Position numbers and translations under genes: made by a program
NCBI GenBank assembly: GCA_947568835.1
Contig: OX387602.1
Coordinates: 7,658,570-7,722,569 of the forward strand
DNA from: Protonemura montana
Lineage: Eukaryota; Arthropoda; Insecta; Plecoptera; Nemouridae
Reading direction: 5' to 3'
Length of the DNA: 64,000 bases
The notes under the pieces: model-generated
Database searches by the model: none
What the model saw: only the letters and a program-made list of their open reading frames with translations
What the model was told of the DNA's origin: nothing
Shown here: positions 23,901 through 36,267 of the stretch, piece by piece
Layout: every line of letters starts with the position of its first letter
Position numbering within the stretch: position 1 is the first letter of the stretch

Positions 23901-26900
23901 ATGACATTGGCATTGTTTTCCTTACCAGGTGGCCCTACTTCTCCTGTACTTCCCGCAGATCCTGGTTCCCCTTTGTATCCAGTCAATCCAGGCGTTCCCG
24001 CATCGCCCTTGATAATCCGACCAGCTTCGCCCTGTGCTCCGGGGTAGCCATCTCGCCCGGGCGCCCCATCTTGCCCGGGAAGCCCACGTCCGCCCTAACA
24101 GAGAGCAATAAGTCAACCAGTGAGCAGCTGGTGCCAAGGTGCAGGTGCAGTAGAGAATTGGAATGCATTTGAATCCTCGTCAAAAACTCTAGCAATCTGA
24201 TTACTATATTCTTCGAGCCGTTCAAGCCTATTAGCTAGACGACAATAACATTTCTGAACAAAGACAACAAATTTGAAGTCTGCAAGAATCAGTATTCTTG
24301 GGGCTAAAAGATGAGATGTTTTAAGCCAAGTCTGCATCATATTACGTAAAAAAAAATGAAATTTGAACATTTTCGAAAACTTTTTGTTTGGATAAGATTT
24401 TAGCCAATGCTGAATGATGAATCACAGTTCATGTGCTCAAATAATGATGCTATAAGACTCTTAAGCTGTAGAAAGTTGCCACCTTGAGTCTTTTATTCTC
24501 ACATTCAACTGGCACCCTTGTAAAAATAAAAAATAAAACAAAAAACAATAAACAAATCCATTGTTTGACTCGACACAATTGTGACAATAATCATGCATAT
24601 AACTAGCAAGCTTCTGCCGAAATTTGAGGATGCAGACCCATTTGCAGCCAGCCTTTGGGGTGTCAAAATATAATAGAAAATTCTGAAAATAAACTGTGCA
24701 TTGAGTAAGGCTATGCTTAGCAAGTTTTTATTGTTTGCATCTATTTGAAGTATGATGCAAGCATGATATTTTTTTGCCCCTTCTTAGTCTTTTCAAAATA
24801 TTCAAGTTGTTCTAAATGTAAACATAGAAACTCTCTGCCTTTAGGTATGCACGGGTTTGGTTTAAGTTTTCTTTTTGTAGATTGGAATAATTTTGAGGGT
24901 TTAATCTCTGACTGCAAGACCTCTGCTAGCTTTGGGGACTCCAGAATTCTTGTGTATAAAAAAATTGTGGGACAATTGGGTAAAAGATGGATATGAATAT
25001 CTTTAAGTTGCATTTTTTTTTCAGTGGTATGTGGAATACCAACTGTTAAGAGTTGATACATTATTGACACTTTTTCACAATCACTTCAAGAGCTGATGTG
25101 GCATAGGCTCTTGGGTTTTCTTAACTCGATTTGGGAAATCTTATGACACAAATATATTTCAAATAAATTCAGTACAAAAATTTAAAAAACAACAACAAAG
25201 CTGATTGGCTGTAATTTGCTCGACTATCTTACCGCATCTCCCTTTGGTCCAGGGAATCCTCCAAGTCCTTGGCTTCCTTTTAATCCCATTGGGCCCATTG
25301 GGCCTGGCAGCCCGCTAGGACCCATAGGCCCATTAATGCCTGGGTTTCCTTTCTCGCCTTTCGTAAGACTGCCTGGAACTAAGGCCGATTCTCCAGGAGA
25401 ACCCTCGGGTCCAATTGGTCCTTCAATTCCTGGCGCACCCTGAGGAAACACACAAGGAGAAGAATATTATTTTCTTGTAATTGCATGATTCAGAGAGGAT
25501 ATACACGTTCTGAGAGGAAGCACAGAGATATCTTGCTAATGCAATTCTCAGAAAGGGTAAGCCAAAAGGCCATTCCTCACTTTTAAAATATCCAGGAAAT
25601 TTCACTTACTTAAATATCCAGGAAATTTCTCGGTTTTTTTTTATTGAATTTGAGCCCTTGAACACATGGGGTGAACACGAGTTTAAGGGGAACTTCAACA
25701 GATACATAAATTTAAAAAATGTCTATTTATATATTTTAGTGCCATTCTATTCTATAACATTCTTCCTAGGAGGCATCAGAATACCAATTTCCTATAACTA
25801 CTCCCTCTTATTATTCTCTCACATTTCATTACTTCACATTTTCTGTCTTATGTCAGATTGCAACCAAAGAAAACATTTTTTAATCTAGAAACCTCCTCAT
25901 CTGATTTCTGCCTTTAAAAATGTTACTCCAATTTGAATAACTCAAGAGATAGAGTAGAACTATGCTCACAGGATCTTTGTTACTAACTATATATAGTTGG
26001 AGGTAGATAAGATAATTTAGAAACATGTAGAAGAAAGTTATAATCTAGATAGGTACCAAACATTCCGACTTCTTGGCATTGATTTTTGAGATGGTAGTAG
26101 TGTTCCTAGCATTAAAATACTTTGAGCATTGCAAGCGTTTGCAATTTAAATCAGATTTCACCTGCTGGTTATTGCTTGTTTGCATCGGCACCCTAATCTC
26201 TGTAAAAACTTACATCCCTTCCAGGAGCACCGATCGGCCCCGGGTTCCCATCTGCTCCTGTCTCTCCGGGAAAACCGCGTTGCCCTTCTATCCCTCTAGG
26301 TCCAATTGGCCCTGGAGTTCCATCCAATCCTGGGTAGCCCTTCTCGCCTCTCTGGCCTGGCAAGCAATCGGAGCACCGGCCACCAATGTCTCCCTTGTCA
26401 CCAGGGAAGCCTGAGAACACATTTAAATTTTATTGATGCTGAATGTAAGTAAGATACATACAGTTCTGGCAAAGAGAATCAATGAAATCACTGGCTTTGT
26501 GGCCTTTCTAATGAAAAGTACAATTCAAATAGCAAAAAACCTTGCTGCTTTGCTTTCAGTAACTTTTATCCCTCCAATAATTTGTGATTTTGCATGGTTT
26601 TGCAGAATTCGAGATTACATGAATGCAATATTTTGTGGTGGGTTAAGTAACTAAAAAAATTCCTAGGGTTACTTTTGCTTTTGATATTTCTAGATGTCAA
26701 ATAACACACCTGGTATTCCTGGTGTTCCTGGACGTCCTGCTGCTCCTGGCTCTCCTACTGGTCCATTGATTCCAGGTGTTCCAGGAATCCCCTCCTTGGA
26801 ATCGCCTGGTAAACCTCGCAGTCCAACATACCCCTTTTCGCCCTTCGATCCCTTCTCTCCATCGCGACCTTGACCACCATCCAATCCTTTTGGTCCCTAG

Positions 26901-29900
26901 AATACATCATGGTATGCTATATATTAGAACCATATTGCTGGGCACAGACAATGTCATCCTAAAGCAGAAACTGTCTCATTTCTCAGCTAAATTATTAGCC
27001 ACTGAAAAACTATCGGAAATCTAGAATCCTACTTACAAAAAATTATTTCAACCTAACATTGCTATTAATTTATTTTTCTCCTGATTGAATTGGTTTAAAA
27101 CATTATGTTTAGTGCTGTTTACTTCTTAAGATCATAAATTATTTTGGAAACAATAACATTACAGTTGTAAATATACGTACACAATAACATACAATACACA
27201 GATTTTTAGGTGGAATTATTGATATTAAACAACTATGATAGGTACTTACGATGATCGATAATCCTTTCTCGCCGGGAAAGCCTCTTGGTCCAGGAGGGCC
27301 GTTCTGGCCACTGTATCCTCTAGGACCTTCACCTCCCTGAAGACCTGAAGGTTTCCAACAAAAGTTAGTAACATTAAGTAATCGGGGAAGTAAAATTGAA
27401 CAAGCTCATTGCTCGGATAGACTGGCCTCAAGAGTACATCTCGACGTCAAAACAACCTCCTGGAAAATATTGAAATTGTTACTTCTATTTACCTGTGACA
27501 CCATGTTGCCCTTTGTCCCCCTTTTCACCAGGAAATCCTTCAGGACCTGGTGCACCCCCAAGACCTGGACCACCTACTGGACCAGAAGGTCCCCGAAGAC
27601 CTTGCTCTCCATTATAGCCATCCAGTCCTTTGGGCCCAGCAGGGCCTGGGAAACCACGTGGACCAACAGGGCCTGGCAAGCCAGGGCGACCTTTTCCACC
27701 CTATGGAAGAAAGGGAAACAATGTGGTGTTTTTTATGTTGCCCTCTTTTTTTATCTCAAAGTATTTACTGTTAGTTCTAAAATTAAGTTAACTAGCCTTT
27801 TTTATTTTGTTTCTATTATATTGCAAAAATTGTAAAGCTTTCTTGTCATATTTACTTTTAGTTTAGATATTCCAACTCTATATTTAGGTACAGATAAATG
27901 TATTTCATATCTGCGAAGTCATGCCTTGGTAGATGCAAAGTAAAAAATATAAATTAGGATTTTGATACAGTGAAATGCTGTCAATTTGATATGCGACTAT
28001 GTTTTACAAGTCTGTGCATACAACAGTATCTCAAATCTACACTTTAGGCATCACAGTGTTCTTACCCCAGGCGGTCCCGCAGGTCCTCGAAGTCCAGAAG
28101 GTCCCAGAGGTCCATCCCGTCCCGGTTCGCCTTTCAATCCCGGTCGGCCGGCCAGTCCTGGAAGTCCTTCGATGCCACGATCTCCCTTCATTCCCACAGG
28201 ACCAGGTGGCCCAGAGAATCCATCGCGACCCTGTCAAAAAGGTTTTTGTGTGCCAATTAAAGAATGCTTTAAAATGCTCTTTCTGCTGTTGATCAAGTAT
28301 CTATAGAAAACAGCTATAAGGGTACTTAGAAGAAGTAGAAATAAAAGCTTTGGCTAATTAAGCTAAATTAAAGCTCAAGTAGAAATAAAAACATATGCTA
28401 TGTCTGTAAGTCAATGGTGCCAAAGATAAAATAGATGTCATCTTCGATTCCAATGGGCAGTACATCCAATTTATTTAGTGAAAATTAATTTCATGCCATT
28501 TCCTAGTCCATAAACGATAATTGCTTGGAAAGTTGTTAAACCTAATTGTATGTGTTGAACAAGTTTGTACTCATAATCATAGGACAGTGTTTTATTGACA
28601 CAAGAAAAGGGATAAAAGCTTACCCTGCCTCCTGGAGCCCCTGGCAACCCCTTTTCGCCAATCATTCCAGTTGGACCACCCACTCCTGGGTCTCCTCTCA
28701 TTCCCGTATCGCCCTTTTCTCCAGGCCGTCCCGGATCGCCCTGGAACAAACAGCGCTGTGATAAAATTCCTTCGGCAACTGCAGTACCTCATAGTACTAC
28801 AATCCATTGAATGCCTATCACTTTGATCAAGCCGCAAGTGTGACCTAGTGAAAAAGTTATGAAATCTGTTTAATTGACCTGAGATTAGAGGTCTCACTGT
28901 TAAAATACTGTTTATAGAATAAGTGCATACAATCAATACTTTCTTCATTTATTTCATTATATTTTAACATGCTCGGGTTCATTTTATTTGAAAGTGATCA
29001 TTAATTTTCTTTATGACTACAAAACTATTTTGAAGTTTTAACTTGAGCTGATAAACTCGTTAAAATTGTGATTCTAAATTCTGTGTACTTATATCTAAGT
29101 TATAATGCAGCAGAGGAATAAGATCTGAAAATTTGAATCAGCAAATGGATAACAAAAAAAAGTACCGTGCAAACAATCAAGCACTTAGTATTAAAATATC
29201 TATCATATCTGGGCACATTGCATTCAAAAGAAAACTATCAGGAGAATTTTAATAACATAACAATCATATCATACTAGCTAAAGCAATTGACTTGCAGGCG
29301 CTACACCACACATTGAATCATTCACTTAAGTCAACTTACATTTTGTCCTGGTTCACCTTTCCGACCTTGCGGACCAATCGTTGCTTGACCGCCTGTAGCT
29401 GGGATAAAAGTTCCTTGGCCGGGCAGGCCAGGCTCCCCTTTTTGACCAACATTGCCAACTCCTCCATCTTTTGCCAATCCTTGGGGGCCCTTATCACCCT
29501 TATAACCTATTTCGCCTCTTGGACCCTGTAATAGGGAAAGAAAATGGGTAAACATGAGAGTCAACTCACCGAGTCTCCTTGTTTTCCTGGGGGTCCTTTC
29601 GGGCCGACGAAAGCTGTCCCATTGGGATGCCCGTCGTACGGGAAAAGATTTGCCGGCTTTCCTGGTGGTCCCCGTGCACCCTTGATACCTTCGTCCCCTT
29701 TCTCTCCAGTTTTGCTGACACCTGGTATGCCTGGTTCTCCTCTATAGCCTAATTCTCCCCGGGGGCCCTGGAATTGGTTTTTTTAAGTGATTTTGTAAAA
29801 TATTTGGAAATTTCTTCTTGAAACCTATAAACACATTTGAGCGTACAGTGGACCTAAAATCTCCCCGGCTGAAAATAGTTTGAAAATAATCTATAAATGA

Positions 29901-32900
29901 GAAAAACAATAATTATTTGCCAAGTGTTGTCAATTTCTTCAAATTAACATTTCTCCAATCAGCAAGATCCTATCAGAGCTGCAAAAAATTACCAAGTGAA
30001 TGATGTGAGCTAGATTAGTACTGCATCTCAAAAATCACAAAACATTGTTCCGATAAAATACACACAAACACTGGCTACTTAAACTGCATTATTTTTCATT
30101 TTACTATTCACCAATCATCCTATCAGGTCAAGAGACCATGATATCAAACCTCTAGCATCCAGTTTTTAGCAGCTTCTAGCAGTTCTAGCATCCAGAAAAA
30201 CCTATGTCCAAAATGCAAACTTCCAAAACTATCCGTTAATTTGGTGTTTCCTGATACTCTGACACTAGTATCTGTGTTGTTGACTGCAAAAAAGTGCTTT
30301 TATATTAATGACCCCAACAACAAAAACACTTTTCTTTCTGTCCATTAAAAATTTCCCATCCATTTCTTACATCGTATCCTCGATCGCCCTTGGGCCCTTC
30401 CGGACCAGTCGGCCCGGTTTCACCTGGCACTCCGGGTGGGCCACGAACTCCATCCTGAGCCGGCTCTCCCTTCTGTCCTTTGGGATAGAAGCCTTGCACG
30501 GCAGCCTCTCCCTTTTCACCTTTTCCGCCACCCGATCCTGGGAACCCTCTTGGCCCTTGCTCGCCCGGCAATCCGTAGCCTCCAGGAGCACCCTGGAAGG
30601 TAACGTTTTTGAAAGTTATTCAAACTTGTGCAAATTTTATTTTAGACTTGACATCTTAATGCAATTTAACTTACGTCTGTTCCGTTACAACCGTCCACTC
30701 CAGCCAAACCAGCCGCACCAGGGGGACCTTGAACTCCTGGGATTCCGTTGATTCCAGGGAATCCTGGCATTCCCATTTTGCCCTGTACAAAAAAGATAAA
30801 ACATAAGAAAGAAACATAACCATGTTTACTTATTTTTACAATTATTCCATATACATAAAGGCAGCTGCTTTCTTAATAAAACCTGTGAACCTCAGCATAG
30901 AAATGCTTTAATAGTATTTTTAAAGCCATCAAGCAATAAAGTAATCATCTAGAATTTACATTGTAGATCCAGTTAGTAATTTTTAATTATACTAGTCTCA
31001 GACACCAAATGAGTGTTTCTACACTAACATGTCTAGAGATTGAATCAAAAACAATAACAACTCAGCTTTCAATTAAAATGGTTAACATAATTTAGAACAT
31101 TAAGCTATTAATTAATTTCGTATTGTGAGAGATCTTACCCGGTCGCCTTTTGGTCCCCGTGGTCCTTGTGGGCCTGGATCACCTTTATCACCTTTCGGGC
31201 CCAAAAGACCCTCCATTCCCGGGAATCCTTGTTGACCTTTCGGCCCCGTCTGGCCTGCTAATCCTGTCGGACCCTGAAAAGACCGGTACACAATCATAGG
31301 ACGGATGATGGAGGTGTCATGCTAGGAGATCATTCTAGGCAAATCTTGGAATTCTAGTCCTTACACCAAATAACTATGAAAAAATAAGAAAACAATGACG
31401 CTGGCTACTGGGTGCAACCATGGATTGAGAGTCCTTGTAACCTTGCACCCTGACTGTCTTGTCGCATTATCAAAAACGGTCAGCAAGAATTGGTATAGAT
31501 GGTACACAAAAATAAATGTGGCCACAGATTGTGCAACTCACCCTTGATCCTTTCTCTGCGAAGCATTTCGGCGTACAGCATTGCGAGCCCGTGCAATTTC
31601 TCTGTTGACTGTTCGGCGCAGGGTACGCCCTGTAACTACTACTTCCCGTGTCGTACCTTCCAGATAGGCCTGATGAGTTATAATTATTACCTTGCCAGTA
31701 TTGCTGAAAATCAAGAAGATAAAATAGCGATTAAAACACAGATACCTTGTTTATTTTATGCTTAAATTGGCTCTTCATGGGAGCAACTATTTTAAATTCG
31801 TTTGTCTTCGGTACTTGGCTCATTAGTGGGAAATTCCATGCATCACGCGTAGGTACAACCCTGTACACTTATTTATTTTTACAAATTACAGCCCCCTGTA
31901 CTAAAAATGCGTGTTTATCCTTCAATGCTCATAGCTTTCTTACCCTTTATTTACACACACATGAAAATAATTATTCCATTGTGGTATACGTATTTAAAAA
32001 AGGATATTTTTTTTTTGTAAAAACAAAAAACTCTGGGCGTTAACACGTGAAATGCCACATGTCTTGAAAGGAGTTTAGCTAGCTGCTAGATGAATTCTTA
32101 CAGAGCACCAGTCATCGCGTCTAGCATATCTCCATCGAAGTTGTACATGTTTACGGCAATCCTGCACTAATTCTCATTTCTCTTCCCTTTTAGACGTCCC
32201 GGATATTTTTAGAGTTAATTTTCTAAATAGTTCCGCCATGCTCAGAGACAATTCCTGCAAACTTTTCTCCCCTACCCGTTGCAAATCAATATAAGATAAC
32301 GAGACATCATACATCTTGCCATTGTTATCCCCTAATAACAACAAAAAACTCGTTTATTAAATATTGTGCCCTCGGGTATAAGAGGACCACCTACGTTTAG
32401 TTTTTGCTTCAGTCCATTCACAGCTGTTGGTACCCATATTTCAGCCCCATTTGAAACTAACTGAAATTTAAGATACCCATTTACATAAAATGGCTACTGT
32501 TTATCTGGTCATTTATCATCGTGTCAAAGGTGAATACGTTTTTAAACTTCATATCAAAATTAAACTCCGGTTTGATCGGATGTCCTCGGTCTTTATCACG
32601 AAGTTTTGTGCGTCGGATGCACCCTCTACTTGTAGATAGACATGCACCCAATCCTTGTGGCTGGGACTGTTTATTTTTCTAATTTATAATATGCAATGCA
32701 CCTGTACCGGCGCGGATGTGTGCACTCGGGAGGTTTCTTAGAGCTTTGGGAGCTTTGGGGAGATGTACACAACCATGCCATCAGAAAATATTTTTGATGT
32801 GGAAAAGAAGGTTGAGAAACTATGTATTTACACAATGTCATGTTTGACTTAGAGCTTTAGCGTGTAAGAATTGATTGAAAAATGTTTCGGATGTTATTAA

Positions 32901-35796
32901 AGGTTTGAGGCTATTTAACATTTATATTTAAAATAGGTAGGTATATCTATCTAACATAAAATATGTTAACCTTCTCACATCGACTTGATCCCGACGATCA
33001 CGGTTAAGAATGTGTTCTAGTCCCACAATAGCCAGTTTTTTTTTAAACACCTACAACTGTCTGGACTTTATATAATGATATGCATGCCCTTCCGTATCAT
33101 TTACTACATCACACGGTAAGTCATCGGCCTGTGGCTTAGAAATAGTTTTGTTTCTCATCGGGTTAGTGTCCAGTTGTTAAAGCTTGAGAGAGGTCCAACT
33201 TCCAAGGGGTGTCTGGTCACTAATTGGAAAATTGTGTCTTGGATCGTTCGATCATATGTGAAAAAAAAGTGGAGGTGTGTTCCTTAATCTTGTTAAGTAG
33301 GTGTTACTTATCGGTGTTTAATATCTCATTAGTTTGAGATAGTGTCAAAATTATTTACTGTGCTTTATGACATTGACATCTTGGAAGAATAATAAGTTGC
33401 GTTGGCGTGTTAGAATGCTCGAACCCACGAAATCGTGCGTGTAAGATTTACCAATTATGTTGATCACGCGGCGCATCTTGAGAGTTTATAGGACAATGCG
33501 GGGTCGTAGGGTGGAAGCGAATGGTGTCATTAATCATTTTCATTTTCGTAATGGGGAAGCGATGCGTTTGGTACTCCACAGACAGAAAGCCGTTTCTTGA
33601 ACCTTAAAAATGCACCCGGGGTGGTAAAGTGCATCGGTCGTTATTTATGTTGCATTGTTTTGGGATTGGTTCATTCGCGAGTAATCAGCTTTAGGGGCCA
33701 TTTGAATTATACAAACTGGAAATAAATCTTGAGTGAGACTGTGATTTTTTTTTTTAAGGTTTTGCGGTCCCATATTTTTGACAAACCGATTCTAATCTGG
33801 TTGACGCACGTTTATCATGTTTCTAATTCAATTAGCTATGTTTTAACTCCGTGCTGGGAACGCATCAATGGTAACAACTTAATTACCGAAAAAATGAACA
33901 TGTGACATGTGTTCAAGCCAAACGCCGACACTTAATACCTGATTTCCAGTAACAGTCTGTTGGATTTCTTTTCGACGCGTCGATCTCTACCGAAATAGAC
34001 GGGAGTGTAGGTACTACATATTTAACCCACCGCGCATCAAAACTGTCGACCTGCCCTTACCTCCTTTCTTATCTCGTTTTGCTCGCCTCACCTTATTTGC
34101 TATTTTTATGCTAAGACGTATGGCATTTTATTACAAGGTGGGCGTGTAGAGTGTTCAATTTCACGAGGAATGTTTCGGTTTACAATTATCATCCATTACT
34201 TACAACAACACATTTTTATTAATTTATTCAGCAACTGAATTGATTTTACTCTCCGATTATAGTTTTAGTTCCTGATACCGGCAATTGCAGACAACCAGTA
34301 AACCTCGAAGAAAACATATCGAACAGCGGCAAGAAGCATTGTAATATCTAATAATACCGCGTGTCATTAACGAAGTCTTGAATGATTGTGTGGCACAAAG
34401 CGCTCGCTGCAACGAAATTGTTTTGTTACGATCATTATATGATCGGGCATAATGAAGCCGCGTTGGCAGCTGTGAATTACAGCAATTGTGCCAGCGATGG
34501 CCGAGGGCGGCCGCCGCCGCAGCCAGCATCTTCTTCGTCGGCGCCGACACTGAAGATGTCTGCTCCGAGAATTATGAACATCTTCCCCAAACCAGACGTT
34601 TAAAGATAAACATCAATTACGGAAATATTTAATACAACATCGCGGTCTCCAGAACTTAACGCGATGTAATACATTCTGTAATCGTTCCAATATTCATACC
34701 GCGCGTCTTGCCTTGAAATTGAACATAAGAAAATATTAGCCAATCTTTTTAATTGATTTGGAAATGGCACGAAGAATTTTTAGTTTAAATGTGTCAATAA
34801 TTCATGGACGATCGACAAAGAGACAGCTTCCGGGATACGAAAGTCTACGATGACAGTGCCCACTGATAAGCGATTGGGGCGAGAGGGAGGATTCTTTGAA
34901 GTTGTGGTGGGACGCTGTGGTTAGATCGAGATGCGATCAGCTGACGTCTTCGGCTCCAGACCCGAAGTATCTCACGAGCGAGCGCCGCTCACGCGCGGTG
35001 TGCATAATAGCCCAAGCCGTCAGAAGCGAGCTGCGAGTCGTCGCGATGGGATGACGTACTATCTCCTGTCAGACCAACGACCACCCCGCCGAAATCACAT
35101 GCGCTAAGACGTGTACGCGGCGGCCAACAACAAGTTGATTCATTTATATGCCCATATTGTGCAGGTCTGACCAATTCCCGATAGCTGTTGGCTGTTATTT
35201 CACTAGAGGCCCATTTTGGAAGGTTTATAAATTATGTCAGTTTAATGTTTCTTTCTTTTTCAATTCCATCTGGTCAAGAAGATGTAGAATGTGGACTGAA
35301 TTCCCACGCATGACTTATTCGAACAAATTTCAAAGAGCCAAGAGGTAGCTGTCAAGAAGGGGCGAGTTTGTGAATGACGGCGGCTGCAGCGTGCTCGCCC
35401 GAAGGGTGGGTGCGGGATGTGGGGTGACCGACCAGGGTGTCTCGAGGTGGTCAAGGGTCTGTAGCCGTGCGATGCGTGCGGGGATCGCTGACAGGTGTTC
35501 TGTCCGGTCCCATGCAGAGACCCGAATGAGGGAGCTCGACGAGAAAACGATACTTTTTTAAATAGAAAAACTATGCCACATTTTGTAACTCACCGCCGAG
35601 GTAAATGCAGCCAGCCATAGGATGGATGCGCAAAACCTGCAACAAAAACGATTTTCATCGAATTAAACGCACTTCACTTAAACACACTTTGCAGTCTTGA
35701 CGACAAAAATCACAGCGAATTTTTTTCCACGACCGACAAACTTGAGTTGAATTTTGAATGTATGCTTGTATGGTACCTCAGCTGGTAACCGGTCAT
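15828..35796 (-). CDS. vkg: Type IV collagen alpha-2-like chain (viking)
   Basis: Basement-membrane collagen chain, secreted. Thirty coding exons, 5526 bp, 1841 aa: 35796-35777, 35636-35594, 31703-31542, 31273-31139, 30782-30675, 30592-30371, 29767-29570, 29525-29340, 28740-28624, 28230-28066, 27700-27493, 27344-27250, 26896-26710, 26410-26214, 25439-25233, 24094-23926, 23335-23202, 22674-22389, 22124-21972, 21584-21459, 21041-20818, 20274-20008, 19901-19484, 19271-19149, 19080-18838, 18576-18191, 17931-17730, 17274-17103, 16961-16847 and 16085-15828. The start is ATG in a GTCGCCATGA context, with a signal peptide split over exons 1-2 (MTGYQLR, then [14 protein letters not shown]). Then come a 7S region with [11 protein letters not shown], a Gly-X-Y helix with short interruptions, and a C-terminal NC1 domain. 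All phases join. The alpha-2 identity rests on NC1 ([37 protein letters not shown]) and the CxAEKG-type 7S start, closer to vertebrate alpha-2 than alpha-1. One intron has a GC donor. The next gene is its divergent partner. Confidence 0.95.
16397..16416. repeat. Short hairpin in the last-but-one NC1 intron
   Basis: TACTATTGT and ACAATAGTA face each other across one base, inside a TACTATTG-rich tract at about 16360-16425. Probably simple-sequence origin. Confidence 0.5.
22375..22400 (-). other. GC-AG intron donor in the alpha-2-like collagen gene
   Basis: After exon 22674-22389 the intron begins GCAAGTTT (22388 downward). Phase is preserved: the exon ends with the G of a split Gly codon and the next exon (22124) starts GA. 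The context CAG|GCAAGT is the known strong GC-donor consensus, and no in-frame GT alternative is visible. Confidence 0.75.
24095..25232 (-). other. Intron of the alpha-2-like collagen gene without recognisable content
   Basis: AT-rich intron of 1.1 kb between exons 25439-25233 and 24094-23926, whose phases join directly (phase 0 to phase 0). Open frames here have no Gly-X-Y pattern and no recognisable similarity. Confidence 0.6.
31704..35593 (-). other. Large intron 2 of the alpha-2-like collagen gene
   Basis: The intron of 3.9 kb separates the signal-peptide exon from the 7S exon. Most is AT-rich, but GC-rich stretches occur near 34500-34560, 34900-35130 and 35355-35560, close to the shared promoter. 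TGACGTC (34942-34948) and TGACGT (35052-35057) are CRE-like. No coding exon was found; the alanine- and proline-rich frames around 34400-34600 appear fortuitous. Confidence 0.5.
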
Positions 35797-36267
35797 GGCG
35801 ACCGGGGCCCTCGCAGTTTTGTATTCTCTCGCGGACTCCTGGCAATGCACGCGGACCTACGATCTTTCACCACTAAGGACCCGGCCGGCGACTGCACCAC
35901 TGCTGATCTGCAGGGGCGGACTCCATCCTCTCCCAACTCTCACTGCCCCTACTTCAGCAGAAGGTCCTCCGCCCGAGCGACATAGTGCACCATGCAGACG
36001 CCTCCTAAAGTCCAAAAATATTTTTCAAACCAAACCTGCAAAATCCACTCGGTTTCATATGATACTTTTAACAATTTCCTACTGGAAAATTATAATTTTT
36101 CCTCATCTTTTCGCGTTGGAAAATGCTTTCCTTGATGTGATTGGACGGCGAGTGAGCGCAAGGATCCGATGGGTGTTGGAAGTCACCGGGGTGGGGATGG
36201 ATGCTGCGAAGGAGAAGACGCAGAGTGCGAGCCTCGTGGTGCAGTAAGCCGACCAAACTGACGGGCC
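35797..36267. promoter_or_regulatory. Shared bidirectional promoter of the two type IV collagen genes
   Basis: Only 471 bp separate the two divergent start codons, so both 5' UTRs and core promoters must lie here. Visible elements are a GC box (GGGGCGG, about 35914-35920), an inverted CCAAT box (ATTGG, 36140-36144), a GT box (GGGGTGGGG, about 36189-36197), and a central AT-rich tract near 36081-36102. Paired collagen IV genes sharing one promoter are established in vertebrates (COL4A1/COL4A2) and in Drosophila. Which element serves which direction is not determinable here. Confidence 0.8.

Noticed and set aside
25984..25997. Palindrome AACTATATATAGTT
   Set aside because: Short, AT-only palindromes of this size are expected by chance in AT-rich introns.
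18000..30000. Long plus-strand Pro-rich open frames (for example 19543-19788, 22385-22678, 27986-28306)
   Set aside because: They are antisense shadows of the Gly-X-Y exons: the complement of Gly-Pro codons reads as Pro/Ser/Gly-rich frames.
34257..34603. Alanine/proline-rich open frames on both strands
   Set aside because: They arise from a short GC-rich stretch, have no splice or family support, and fall inside an intron of the alpha-2 collagen gene.
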